A program made the translations under genes and the position numbers. From assembly GCA_000697355.1 (NCBI GenBank), contig JNEN01001200.1, positions 310,001 to 374,000 on the forward strand: a DNA stretch of 64,000 nt. Direction: 5' to 3'. Source of the stretch: Syncephalastrum monosporum B8922. Taxonomy: Eukaryota > Mucoromycota > Mucoromycetes > Mucorales > Syncephalastraceae. Below, piece by piece: positions 36,310 through 48,669 of this stretch (position 1 is its first letter; each line of letters starts with the position of its first letter). Under the pieces are notes generated by a model. That model did not search any database and had not been told where the DNA came from. It was given only the letters and a program-made list of their open reading frames with translations.

Positions 36310-38882
36310 CTCTGATGAATAGGTAAAAATAGAAAAAGACGTGGATCAGCAAACCAATTACTATTAAATGCCAAAAGAAAATAGGAAAGAGAGGAAGAAG
36401 GAGACAGAGCCAGATGGAAGGCTGACAAATATATAGTAATCAAAGCTGATGCAGATCAAAGTGCCATGCAAAAGCCATCACTGATCTTGGGGGGAGGGCA
36501 GCAAATGATACAGATCGGATACTCACAGTGAACAAAAGTAATAACCAAATTAGAAAGAAGAGCGATTATAGGGGACATATGCGTTCTTATATATGGAGCC
36601 GAAAAAATTCTTTGCCAGATCAGATTATTCATGTGTCGGGTGAAGGATTCTAACAGCTTGAATGACCCTACCGGAGCAAGCGGTTTATCGGGGCGTGTTA
36701 CACGCACGGCTAAACCTCCCCTTCTCAGTCTTCCTGCGCGCGGAGTCCGCAACAGCAAAAAGTTCCACCTCCCAAAAAGAAACTCGACAATTAATCATCC
36801 ACTGGCCCGTCTGTGCCGCGGTACCAACTTCCATTGTTAGATCACCCGTAGGATCACAATATGTTCTAGCATGATAATGGCCGTAAAAGGGACATGAAAC
36901 TAGAGCCCATTACAAAAAGAAAATTGGAAAGGGCAGCAAACGCATTGGATCGGATGAATGTATAGCTCGCGTCTCTCCGGGAAAATGCAGACACGGGAAA
37001 TCATTTGTCAAGAGTGTTTCGCTCCAATCCGTGCAATATGTAGTGCTTATCCTACGGCCCCTTATAATGCATGGTTTTCATACCGTCAGCAGTATTGAAC
37101 TCACAATTCTGCTGTTGCCATCTTCCACCTCATTATCTGGAAAAAATTTCAGGGTGCATAAGCTGCGGATCGAAAAAAGGGCAATCCCGCCCGGATAATT
37201 TGACGGCGAAAGAATGGGGGTTCCCTTTGGCTGAGTGTGCGTGTGCACGGCCAAAGTAGGCCCTTCTAAATGTTTTGCTCATCACCAGCGGGTTTCCTGC
37301 CCGGGAAGCGGCTACTCTTTCTTCGCAGCCTTAATATTTAGCCCATATATCTAGGTTATCTACCAATTTTTCTTCCACATTTACTTTTGACATAAAGTTA
37401 CCTAGACAACACTTTACAATATCAAACTACCCAAAAAAAATTATGTGATCCAAGGGTTAGCGTGCCATCCATTCAATCGTCTCCCCCCAAAAGTAAATGA
37501 CAAGCCTTTTTGTATACCATTGGTAATCGGGGGCCGATATAGCGGATTTTCCTGATTGGCTGGAAATCCTGATTTTCCGGGGCAGAAACAAGCCAAATAC
37601 TGCACTGATGTAGTAAAATTTGTGATCATGTCGATGGATCAAAAAGAAGTATCAAGTAAGCTTTTTTTACACCGTATGATTCGGGTCTTCTATCACCCTG
37701 CTAGGCATTGCGAGGATTGCTGAGCGAAAGTAATTTGCCTATACGTTTTGCATGGTCGGGTCCGCGATCTGGGTCGAACGGGTTCTCTCTCAGCCGACGG
37801 CTGGAAAACATTGACCCGTGTATGCTGCGAATCTGTTCGGGCAGATCGGCCCTTTGTCCACGTTGTTCCCCCACCCCCCAAAGCCCCTTCTCTCTGTATG
37901 CACGCTCGCTGTCCCAGCGCGCCTAGTCGTCCCAGCCGCTGAACGTCCGACCGAAACCACCCCCCTCAAAACCCTCCCCCCTCTTGTCTGATCTGCCCAC
38001 ATTTTGGATCTGACGGCGTGCAAGCGGACCATAATTTTACCGTTCCTGCCATCCGGGAAACTTCGATGAAAATGAGACCACTGTGACAGTCATCATTGAA
38101 GCAGAGCATGTACACTCGAGATATATGTGTGAGTGTATTTTCAGCTTCATATTTGAAAATAAGAAGTGGGTGTGGGTGTATTTTGGAGCAGATCAGAAAA
38201 ATAGATATGCCGATGATTTTGATGATGAACTTGGTCTGTCGCGGGTCTCACTGTCACGCAAACCTTCTTTCCCCCGAATAAATCAAGCAGGTGATTTGAT
38301 CTGGATTCTTCAATCAACTGCTGTAATACACACACGATAAAGAAAGCCAAGAGAAGTTTCGGCTGTCTCATGCACGGGAAAATTGACTTCCACATTCTTG
38401 CCGCGCAGGACAATCACCAAATTAAGCATTTGGCTGACGCGTTCGAACCATTGGAGGTGCTGCGGCTCTCAGCCAACGCTGTCTATTCACAAACGCAGCT
38501 GAGTCATCTGCGTCTCATCCACCCACCCCCAAAATGCGCCCCACTCAGTATTGCCATGGATATATGTATGGAAAAATAATTGTGACGATATCGAATACGA
38601 ACCAAAGAATGGCTCGTGGATATCGTGCAACATTTGTTGATATTTTGCGTACATACATGGTAGGTACACGCACGCATGGTTGCCAAGGCGAAATCATTAA
38701 TGCTTTTTTTCTTTTCTTGTCCAGTAAAGTACACCGATGGATTTGATGAGAGCGTGTGCTTGTTCTGTTTTCTTGATTTTCTGTTTAAAAAGCTCTCCTC
38801 ATTGCTGAACCAACCTAGAACCGTAGCGCAGAGCCATCAAGAAACTAAAGAGATAATATAAAAGAAGAAGTAGATGGTCCGT
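36310..38882. other. Gene-poor stretch
   Basis: 2.6 kb upstream of the GATA-like gene and downstream of TMEM14. GC-richer patches with C runs around 37860-37990. No frame resembling a known family; a 69-codon frame at 38370-38579 was looked at and not accepted. Confidence 0.45.
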
Positions 38883-39407
38883 TCAGTTTGATTTGTCTTT
38901 CATGGTATCACATAGAGAGATGGCACGCAATGCTCTAATCTGTGATTTGTTTCTATGATAGTAATTTACCTCAGCAGCGAAACCAAGCCAGCGGGCATAA
39001 ACTTGCCCGTCTTATTAAAGCGGATACCCATGCTGATGAGCAGAGCGACACTGACAACTACAGGATGCAGGCAGATCAGATTAAAACAAGGAAGCGTAAG
39101 TATCTGACAGTATATGATGCAGATTATATGCATTGTTTGCTTATTTTTTTAAAGGAAAACATACTGAGGGCGAATGTCACGTTCCTGGGGTTATTCGAAA
39201 CTTGAAACGCGCCTCCCGCAGCTGCGAGACTGAAGACTGCGCCAGATGCGAGAGACACAGTACTGCCAGCTTGTTTGATATAGTAATACGTGAGGATGAA
39301 TATTTGTACATATAAATCATCACGACTATGTTTGTACCTTTAAAGTAACCAACTAGACCACCAGCCAAGATTAGGGAGCTGTAAGCATAACCTAAGTAAT
39401 CCGTCAT
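38883..39407 (-). CDS. TMEM14-family small membrane protein
   Basis: Small multi-pass protein of the TMEM14/UPF0136 family; human members are mitochondrial or ER membrane proteins. Exons 39407-39338, 39269-39165, 39057-38970 and 38934-38883 give 104 residues, the usual family length. Features are DYLGYAYSSLILAGGLVGYF, a Gly/Ala/Ser-rich segment STVSLASGAVFSLAAAGGAF, and LLISMGIRFNKTGKFMPAGL, with the RF-x-K-T-x-KFMPAGL block very typical. If intron 3 is not spliced, the protein stops two codons later at 38966, losing the last helix end. The four-exon model is preferred for length. Head-to-head with the Skt5-like gene. Confidence 0.85.
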
Positions 39408-39746
39408 TGCAGTTTCGACGTTTTTTCTCGAGTTCTTAAACAGGAATAGACAAGGCACAGGAAGAGGCAAAGGAGTTGTGAGTTAAGCAGGAGCGGCCAA
39501 GTGGGGCGATTAAAAAGGGGACAATGCGCAATGAAAGAGGAAAAGAGAAGGAAAGAATCAATACAAGCAAAATGGGGTTTAAGGGCCCATTCGCACACCG
39601 AACTTAATAGTTGCTTCACATTCATTTTGGTTGCCCTTTTCTTTAGCACATATTCTATTTTCTTTCGTTTCTTTTTTGCTCGTTCTTCTTTACTTTCCTT
39701 CTCTTTACTTATTATCCTTCACGTCCTAAACGCGTTCTGTAAAACG
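39408..39746. promoter_or_regulatory. Shared bidirectional promoter region (TMEM14 / Skt5-like)
   Basis: Only 339 bases separate the two start codons, which point away from each other. The right half is strongly T/C-rich, as in the leaders of other genes here. No individual factor site is claimed. Confidence 0.5.
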
Positions 39747-41308
39747 ATGCAGCCTGTGATCGCTTCTCAACCTCCTCGGCCACCGCCCAAAGAGATTGCG
39801 CTGCCGCCGTCGGGTGGTATGGCCTCGCAACCGCCTACGCCTCCACCTTCGGCTAGAGAAGAGTACGGCAAGCAGCCCTTCAAGCTGCAGACAGCCGCAG
39901 CATTTATCAGCGCGTCAATGCCGTCCCCAGCGTCGTCGCGTAAGTCGCCAACGACACCCAGGACTTCTCCTCCTGGTTCCTCACGAAGTTCGATGTCTGT
40001 CATTAATTTCCCTGCTGGCGGCGATCCGCTTCTGGACCACTCGCATCTGAAACCTGGCCACAAAGCCTCTCTTCTGTCTTATAACCAGACCATCAACATG
40101 TACAGAAGTAACGCAAAAAAGACAAATAGCCCAGATGTCCAGTGCGATTTTGCCATCTTTATGGTCGAGGCTGCAAAGCCTCTGGGCCCAGAAGACGACG
40201 AAACAAAATGGGAGTATCTCGCAGAGGCTGAGAAGCTGCTTAAACAACTCGCCTCGCGTGGTCATGCTGAATCGCAATACTATCTCGGAAACCTCTACGC
40301 CTCCGGGTTACTGAGCCGTAAGGGAAGAAACGAATTTGACAAGGCCTTCCCTCTTTTCGTCCAGGCTACCAAGCATCACCATGCGGATGCCGCTTACAGG
40401 TATGTCTTCGATTTATTAATCATATTACCCTGCCTTCCTTTTTCTTTCCTTTGAAATAATTGCGTTTGTCAACTAGAGCTGCAAAATGCTACGAAGATGC
40501 CCTCGGTTGTCGCAAAGACAAAGTCAAGGCGGTCCAGTTCTACAGGTCAGAATCACATCATCTCCTTATTTAAAATTTGTTCAGACGCGGCTCCTACTCT
40601 GACACTAATTCCAATTATAGAAAAGCCGCGACGCTGACCCACCCAGCTGCTATGTTTCGCCTAGGCGTAGCGGAGGTCAACGGCGAACTTGGCATCTCAA
40701 AAAACCCTCGCGACGGTGTCAAATGGCTCAAACGCGCCTCCGAGGCAGCTACGCCAGAATACCCCCATGCACTCCATGAATTGGCCGCGCTGCACGAGAA
40801 GGGAATCGATAATGTCGTCTTCGTCGACTACGAATACGCTGTATCTCTGTACGCGCATGCAGCCGATCTGGGCTATGCGCCTTCGGCCTTCCGTCTAGGC
40901 GAGTGCTATGAGTACGGCAAACTCAAATGCGTTCAGGAGCCCGCTTTATCTATTCATTATTACACCATTGCCGCTCAACAAGGTCATCGAGAAGCGTGCT
41001 TTGCCCTCACCGCTTGGTACTTAGTCGGCTCCCCGGGAATCCTCCCGCAGTCTGATGAGCAGGCTTACGTTTGGGCTAAGCGCGCCGCTGAGAAAGGCCT
41101 GCCCAAGGCTGAGTATGCAGTCGGTTACTTTACAGAGGTCGGCATCGGCGCCCCCAGGGACTCAGGCGAGGCCATGCAGTGGTACAGGTTGGCGGCCGAG
41201 CACGGCGACAAACGAGCCCAACAGCGTCTTCATGGCTCAAAACCTGGCGCCTACCAAAAATCAGACAGGAGCAACAAGAAGAAGGGTGACGATTGTGCTA
41301 TCATGTAG
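39747..41308 (+). CDS. SEL1-repeat protein, Skt5/Chs4-like chitin synthase activator
   Basis: Probable activator or anchor of chitin synthase at the cell cortex. Exons 39747-40399, 40477-40545 and 40621-41308 give 469 residues. Residues 1-110 are Pro/Ser-rich and disordered. From about residue 165 there are seven or so SEL1 (TPR-like) repeats, e.g. AESQYYLGNLYASGLL, HPAAMFRLGVAEVNG, PHALHELAALHEKG, APSAFRLGECYEYG, EACFALTAWYLVG and KAEYAVGYFTEVGIG. The last four residues, CAIM, form a CaaX prenylation box after a basic KKKGDD stretch. Skt5/Chs4 proteins share this layout (disordered N-terminus, SEL1 block, CaaX), which is the reason for the call. Other SEL1 proteins remain possible. Confidence 0.88.
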
Positions 41309-44180
41309 AAAACAGGCACAATTTTCACTCAACGCACGCCGACACAGCAACGCAGATCGCAGGATGATCTGCGCATCCTGCTTATATCCTACTGTCCTGC
41401 ACACATTATCCACGTACACACATTTCCGTACACTCGCTCGCACATACACACCCGTCCATGCTCAATGTGGCCCCTACCTCTTGTTATAATCACTCTCTAA
41501 TTCGCACGTCATTTTTTGTTGTTATTTTCCTTTTGCTTTTTTATAAAATCACCTAATCCAACATCGCAACAATCATCAAGCTTGCGTTTTTATTTGGAAT
41601 GCATGACACAAATAGGTGGATAGCATGTCTCTAGGCACAAGTCGACAACTGGAAAAATGGTCCCCCGATCCGGACTCACCATAATTAGATAGATACACTT
41701 AAATACTTTGATTAGTAACGATGGAAATGCAGGATCCCACTGAACGATCATTAGTGCGCCGAGTATAACTGCTCCTGTTCTGTTGAGCGCAGAATCAGGC
41801 TATTGGCTCACTCGTGGCAGCGCAGTAGCAAGCATGCAGTTCTATCTTCACTTCCACCTATCTACCGCCATACTTATTGGCCTGATCATACCTGCATGGC
41901 GACAGCCAATAGTACACTGATATCACTACATATGTGCGCTATATAGCACTTGACATATTTGGCTTTTTCTTACCTCAAAGTGGAGCCATTTTGATCGATA
42001 GCGATAGGAAAAATTTCGTTATAATCTAATCTGAAGTCCAGACTGGTGAAAAGCGCGTCCCTTACAACATGCACACGCATAATGAGGTGAGATACGTCCT
42101 TTGTTCATAGAGATAATTCTCTTGCATGTTGATAGCTTAGCTGATTTATTTGTGACGCACTAAGGCGCTCACAAACGCTATTTCGCAACTGTAACGGGAG
42201 TCATGATGTCGCTGCTACTACATTTCCTACTCCCAGCGTACATTTGAAATGGACGATCGGACGTAGTAGCAGCACATGGTGACAACTCAAATTGAGGTGG
42301 TTCTCTGCTTCATTTATAATTGAGGTATGAAAATCATTGAAGTATCCATATAATATCAACAGAAAACGACGTATTGATTTGTCGAAAGGAAAAAGTATAT
42401 CTATGCTAAAATGAAAACTATTTATCTACTATCAAGGGACAACCCATCGACATACATGTTGACAACTGCTGTGATTGGTTCCATAGAGAGATGGGCTTGG
42501 ATAAACAACCAGCCACAGTGGTGGTGTGGTGCTACAAAGGACATCTAAAGTAGGCAAAAGAAGCAACATAGTATTGGAGCGCAGACATGACGACAAGATA
42601 AATAAGATATCACGTGGTGTTAGCCAATTTAAAACAACTACCATGTAAACAAGTATAATAAGCAAAACCTGCGATATACTGAGTGAATTGTCCACGGTCA
42701 CTGATAAATGATACCTCGATACATTGCTGGAAATTTTTCATCGACGAAGGCGCCAGTGGTGGGTATAATTCACTCTGCATATACAGCCTTAAGGCGATAA
42801 GCTAAAACACGCTATGACTCACCTCAAAGTGCAAGTATGAGGTTACTATTTAAATTTCGAATATTTCTTTCGAGAAAGGAAGCCGCGTTTCTCAGTGCTA
42901 CACGTACAGATCATGGTCACCTTTACAAGCTCGAATTTTTCTGAGTCTCTGGCAGCATCAGGATAGTCTATGTCTGTGTGTGATTGTTTATTAGTTATGA
43001 GGACAGTGTAGTACCTTGATCTATCACTGTGATCATGCTGCTGTCCATCGTCCCTCATTGGTCCTTTGTAGAAACGTTTCATATTTTATACTGGGAAAGC
43101 ACGTCGTACTTCTCCGTGGTCAATACGGCACTTACATATATTCGCTACACCACATGCTAATTTACTGATATCCGTTTGCTGTATGTGATATATCTAGCTA
43201 ACGTGCGACCAATGTTTATAGACGCTCTATGTGAAAAAAAAAAAAGATTTTACAGTAGCAAGTGACATACATGGCACCATCGTCATGTGATACATGAGGA
43301 TTAGAAGCACATTTGAAGGAGAGCGGTTAGTCCTGAATATAGGCTTGTATGGACATAGGCTTATACAAAGTAACACAGATTTAGCTGAAACGGCTATACG
43401 TTCGGCCGCACCACAGCGGATCGTGGATTGTGGATCGTAGATCCTGAGTCGTGGCATCAGCCGACCGGAAAGCCGATGACCTGCCGGCTATACTTTACAG
43501 TGCCTTCTCCGCGGTTTTATGTAATGTCTATCACCATGATGCTTCTTTCCCTCAGTCAATCACCCCTTTCACCCCTGCAAATCATGACAGTATTCCGCAC
43601 CCCTCGCTTCCCTTCCTTATTTTGACAATGGTGATATCACATGCGTACAGCCAAATATGCGATCCAGATACGGCTGCAGAAAAGTACGTCTAGCTTCCCG
43701 ATTACTATGCCATAATAGTACTCTCGGATTGGTGCTAAGCTCATGTCAAAAGAGCACATGATACAGCTTATACAGAAGGCATCTACACAAAGTACTTTTT
43801 TATCTTGTATTCCACGGAATCTTCTGAAGGTTTCATCCTCACAGGGGATACTCCACTCCTTTTATTTGTGGTGAGATAAAACAATCAACAGAGCTACTTC
43901 TAACTGAGCGCGTGCTCCTAGTAAATATGTATGGAATAAGACGCCTTCGCTGCACGGCATGATGGATCAGCGATTCAGAAAAAGAGTGAGGGCGGAGTAA
44001 TAAACGATGTCCTTTGGTTGGGCATGGGGCATGCAAGAGAGAGCCCTCAAAAAGGATAAGATATTTACCGTTCCGCTTTGCCTTGTCGCCCGTTCTTTCA
44101 CTTGTTTTTTACAATTTCCTTTCTCTCTTCTCTCCAACGTCTTTTGAACGAAAAAATAAGAGTCGTGTGCCTGTGGCGAA
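41309..44180. other. Gene-poor stretch
   Basis: 2.9 kb, AT-rich, with no recognised gene. Short frames at 42432-42701 and 42846-43082 (minus) were examined and not accepted. The last 90 bases are C/T-rich, the likely leader of the next gene. Confidence 0.45.
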
Positions 44181-47100
44181 ATGAATAAGGAGCCATTTGT
44201 AACTCAATTGAGTTTTCACTTTTCGCCCACTTCTGCCCATATTCTTCCTCTTCAAACGATCCAGCAGCGGATACGAGGCATATATGATTCTCTTTCTTGG
44301 CCAGTTGTCAGACGTATCCTCAAGGCTGATCTGGCCGTGACGATTGCTTTTGCACTGATGTTTTTCGAATCCGTTCGGTCACGCACCAGCTATGGTATCG
44401 TTCTTGCCCAGGTCGCCGTTCAGTTTAACCCCCCTGCCAAGTCGCACGGTGCCCTCCTCGAGGTGGGTCTCGCTGTTTTCCAATCGGGTTCACTTTGCGT
44501 GTCTGTGTATGCAATCTCCCTTATTGTGATTTATTTTTATATTTTCTGCAGGACATTGCAGTTGGTACAGTCATGTGCGCAGTATCGACAGCTTGGTCTC
44601 TACTCGGTACCTTCTGTGCCTCACTTGTGCGTGATCCGACCAACGCTAGCCAGGCGCAACCCAAAGTTGCCGTTGTTCTCGTCGTCTTCTTGCTAGCAGG
44701 AGCATTCTGCCTTAACTACCTGCGTACCAAAGTGGAACAGGCGAATGTGGGAGGTATGCATAAAAGCATTAAAAAAGGAAAATGTGAGATCACGCAGTTG
44801 ATTATGCGTATGTCAGGTATGTTGTCGGCCACAATTTTGGTCATCAGTCTCACGGGTGCCATGCTGGACACGGTATGGTCGCCTGTCAAAGTGGTAGGTT
44901 CATTTTAGTACATATTATTCGTTCACACGTTATGGCTAACATCGTGTTTTTGCTGATGATTGCTGTAGCTGAAGGTCTTCCTCCCTGTTGTTGTTGGATT
45001 TGCTATCGTGTTCGTGATCGGTGTGTTGTGCTGGCCCGAAAATAGTACACGTATTTACGTGCAGCAGCTAGTACGTACCCTGGAAACATTTGATGGGATT
45101 GCACAGCGTCAAATCGATGGGTTTCTGCATTTGAATGCCGCACCGCGTGAGCAGTCGATCTACCCTTCAAGCGCCCTATCACAGAAGCCTCAGCCAGAGT
45201 CACTTCCTGTTGTCCACCGTGAAATCGATACCCACATCACGGGGTTGGTTTCTAAAAAACGAGTGGTACGGCGGGAAGCATCCATCAATGCGATTGCACC
45301 TCAAGACGTCAGCGAGTTGACGCGTCTTTTAAAAAAGATGCAAGTGCCACTACAAGGTGTTGCTTTAAGCAGAGCTATGGAGGACAATATGCGCAAAGCC
45401 CAGGCGCGCAGGGTTGTGGCGGCTCGCCTAAAAAAATTTGCCGCCAAGGATGAACTTGACCCCATTCGCAGCCCGGACGACGACGAAGACGACGAAGATA
45501 CGCGAAGCTTTGAAGGGCACAGTTTTCCTACTGTGCGCGAGAAACCGTCTTCTTTCCCCAATAACAATATTAACGTCGAGGATGACACGGACGAGACAGA
45601 CGACGAAGCCATTGCTCCGTGGATGAAGAACAGGATTGCCGATGAACGCGACGACAGTAATCTTGGCGACATTGACCTGAGTGACGACGACGACGAGGAC
45701 GGAGAGGACGACGGTATCGGCAAAGACGAAGACAAAGACCGCACGAGCATTGCGAAGCAGCCTAATGCTTTCGAAGAAGAAGAAGAGGACGTTGACGACG
45801 ATGACCGGTCCTCGCTAAAGTCTCAGCCTTCCTGCCGGCAGCCGTCACCATCAACAACCAGACCTTCCACGTCATCAAGAGGAGACAGTGGAGTGAAGAC
45901 TTGGAATGATATTAAATACGCCGCTAATACAAACGATCCTTTGTCTTGCGATACGACTTTCGCCATCAGTGCCTGGCGACGCGAATACGACATTATTCTC
46001 GAGACTGTCCAGCCCATTTATCGTGAACTATCGCAGGCATGTTCAACCGCGGTTCACGCCTCCATTGAGCGTCTGGAGTATCTACAGCGCATTGATCCAC
46101 GTGTTCAAGAAAAGCCCTTTATTTACCGCATCTTTTGTGCTCACAAACTGGGCCCTGCACCGGAGCCTCATAACCGCAATGTGGATCCATCTGTTGCGTT
46201 ACTGCAGGCCATCCATCAGTTCGATGCCCGTCGTCTACGTGGTCTGGAACAGCTCTATCACCCACCAAGCAAAAAGAACGGTCGTCGCACTCCTCGCCGT
46301 ATTCTGTTCTTGCTGCTTCATTTCCAATTTAACTTGCGCAACTATGCCGAACGCGTCTATACCCTTTCATCGCTGGTCTACGAAATGGACCAGGCTCGTA
46401 CCAGTCGTCGTCTTTGGCTTCCGCACATCTCTATCCGAAAATGGTTCAAGCGACGACCCGGCAGCGAAGCCGAAATTGGCCTGGACCCGCCTGCAGATAT
46501 CGTTGAAACACACTTCAACTCGACCATGCATCGGACACTCTCGCGACGTACCACCAACTTGCTTCATATCAACCCCAAGGATTTGGTGATCCTTAATGAA
46601 AAAGCCGACCTGAAAGCACCCCAGCGCGGCTCGATTGGGCTCAAGAAGCACCACCGTCGCCAATCCTCTGTAACTTCACCTAGGTACGCTTGGAAGGACC
46701 CTATGATGTATCACGATCCAGACGTCGCATATCCAACGACAGCTACCCAGCGTTTTTTTTATCAATGCTGGCACTTTTGGGTCAATCACATCTATACCGC
46801 CGACACCGCTTTTGCTTTTCGGGCGTGCATCGTCGTCATGGGTCTTTCTCTGCCGGCTTTCTTGGAGGATTCTATCGGTTGGTATAACCGAGCCCGTGGT
46901 CAATGGGCGGTCGTGGTTGCACTTATTTGGATGGGTCCTTCTGTGGGCAGCAACTTTTTCGGCGTCATGGTCAGAACTGTCGGCACCTTTATCGGCGCGA
47001 TTTGCTCTCTCTTAATCTGGGAAATCAGTCGAACCAATGTCGCCGGCATGATTGTTTTGACTTTTATTTTCAACTTACCCTGGTGGCTGATTTACCTCAA

Positions 47101-48148
47101 CGGCAAGTTTTGGAAAGCTACTGGTCTCTTTAGTCTCATTACCACGTCTATCAGTAAGTCGATATGTATAGTTTCGCTCTTAATTTGACTTTTTTCTTAT
47201 GTTGCTTTAGTTGTCGGATATGCATACAATTATATGATGGATGGTATAGATATTTCAGTCTATGAGGTCGTGTACGAGGTATGTAATCCGGGAAAGAATG
47301 ATCATTATACATGTGATCTGATGTCTGTCGCACTTCTAGCGTACCATCGCTGTACTTGCCGGTGTGCTGGCTGCTGTTATCATTAGCATCTTTCCATTTC
47401 CGAAGACAGGCCGTGTGGAGCTGCGCCATCGTATTTCACGCACCCTCGGCGACATCGGAAACCTTTACTCGTCTTTTCTTGCTCTCCTCCTGAAGAACGG
47501 TCAATGCGATGAAAAGGTGCGACTTAGTAACCGCAAGGTCTTCCGCGCCGTTGCTGCAGATATTCGAAAACAAATTAAGGGTGAGCGGATCCTCCTTGAG
47601 CAGAGTCGTTTTGAGCCCGCTCTTCGCGGTGTTTTCCAGGAACACAAGTACGTCCAGATTCTGCAGGCACTTGAAAACTGTGTACACCTTCTGATCGACA
47701 TGGAGCATGCGCTTGAACGCATCCACCTTGCCTGGCGTATGGCTTTGGTGCGTGATACCTGGAGAGAACGCAAGAATACAGTAAGCGCTAAAAATGAAAC
47801 ATCACTCATTGGAAAATATCAGACTCAGTAATTTATTTTTTTTTGTGTATCAACCAGATTGCTTCTTTCTTGACTGCATTACATCTCGCAGCAAACTCCT
47901 TGAGCAACAAGACACCGCTGCCACCATATATTCTTCGACCCACCAGAGCGCGGCGTGAACTGACTAACAAGGCGCGCCTGATACCCAATCTCGGAAAATC
48001 AAGACTTTCTGATCCTGAATACACTTATTACAGCGCATATCTCATGAGTTCTGAGCAGCTTGCTGTGGAAATCGAATCACTCGTATCTTCCATACGCGAT
48101 CTTGTGGGACCTGACAGTGTCAGTGTGTGGCTGGATTACAGACATTAG
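44181..48148 (+). CDS. ArAE/FUSC-type membrane protein (Brefeldin A sensitivity-related)
   Basis: Large membrane protein of the aromatic acid exporter/FUSC superfamily with a Brefeldin-A-sensitivity-type C-terminal region, common in fungi; transport substrate unknown. Exons 44181-44462, 44552-44753, 44817-44893, 44969-47153, 47211-47278, 47340-47780 and 47858-48148 give 1181 residues. One hydrophobic block lies at residues about 45-215 (LKADLAVTIAFALMFF, GVLCWPENSTR at its end). Then come a cytosolic region with a long Asp/Glu-rich linker (about 380-500) and a second hydrophobic block from about residue 820 to 1000 (GQWAVVVALIWMGPSVGSNF, the FUSC signature-like segment). The C-terminal domain is helical (LRHRISRTLGDIGNLYSSFL). 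Intron 2 (44754-44816) is 63 nt and stop-free, so retention would add 21 residues. Confidence 0.9.
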
Positions 48149-48297
48149 TAAAATATACCCCTCAACAACTTTAAAACTGGTATCATAATAAATAAATATG
48201 TCATGTATTTTACCCGCATCATTAGGAGTAGTAGCTGTTACCTGATAGAAGTATGTTCAAAGCTGTATCCATGCGACATACATATGGTTGAACTGAT

Positions 48298-48335
<38 letters not shown>

Positions 48336-48640
48336 CCTCAGGCATTCCACATATCGTTATATTCTGGATTACTTGTATACAGTACCGCTGAGGCTGATAG
48401 GGGGTGGTGTGCTTTGACTCATTTGTATGTTATTTTATTTTCTTGTTTTTTGTTTTTGATGAATAAAAAGTCCAGTATAGGGCTTGTGGGGCATGAAAGA
48501 TACCAAGAAGCAAACCACTCTAAACCGGTTCCAACATCTTCGGTCGATAACGGCGATAAACAAAGAAAATATAATTGATCTTTATAATTATACAGTTAAC
48601 ATATTATTGATATTAAGGACGCTAGTCTTTTCGAGTTGAC
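48149..48640. other. Intergenic, with long A tract
   Basis: 3' flank of the ArAE gene. It contains a 32-base A run at 48301-48332 and AT-rich sequence; no gene. Confidence 0.5.
48301..48332 (+). repeat. Poly(A)32 tract
   Basis: Uninterrupted run of 32 A, about 150 bases past the ArAE stop codon. It could be a microsatellite-type slippage tract or the tail of an old retroposed copy; no matching body was recognised upstream. Confidence 0.9.
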
Positions 48641-48669
48641 GTTCAGAGCTGAGAAGGTATAAAGCGAAA

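Noticed and set aside
42846..43082. 78-codon minus-strand frame with charged composition
   Set aside because: A candidate intron inside it destroys the frame, and there is no family match or neighbouring exon.
48301..48332. Poly(A) tract as the tail of a LINE-type insertion
   Set aside because: The sequence before it is the unique 3' flank of the ArAE gene, with no element body and no visible target duplication.
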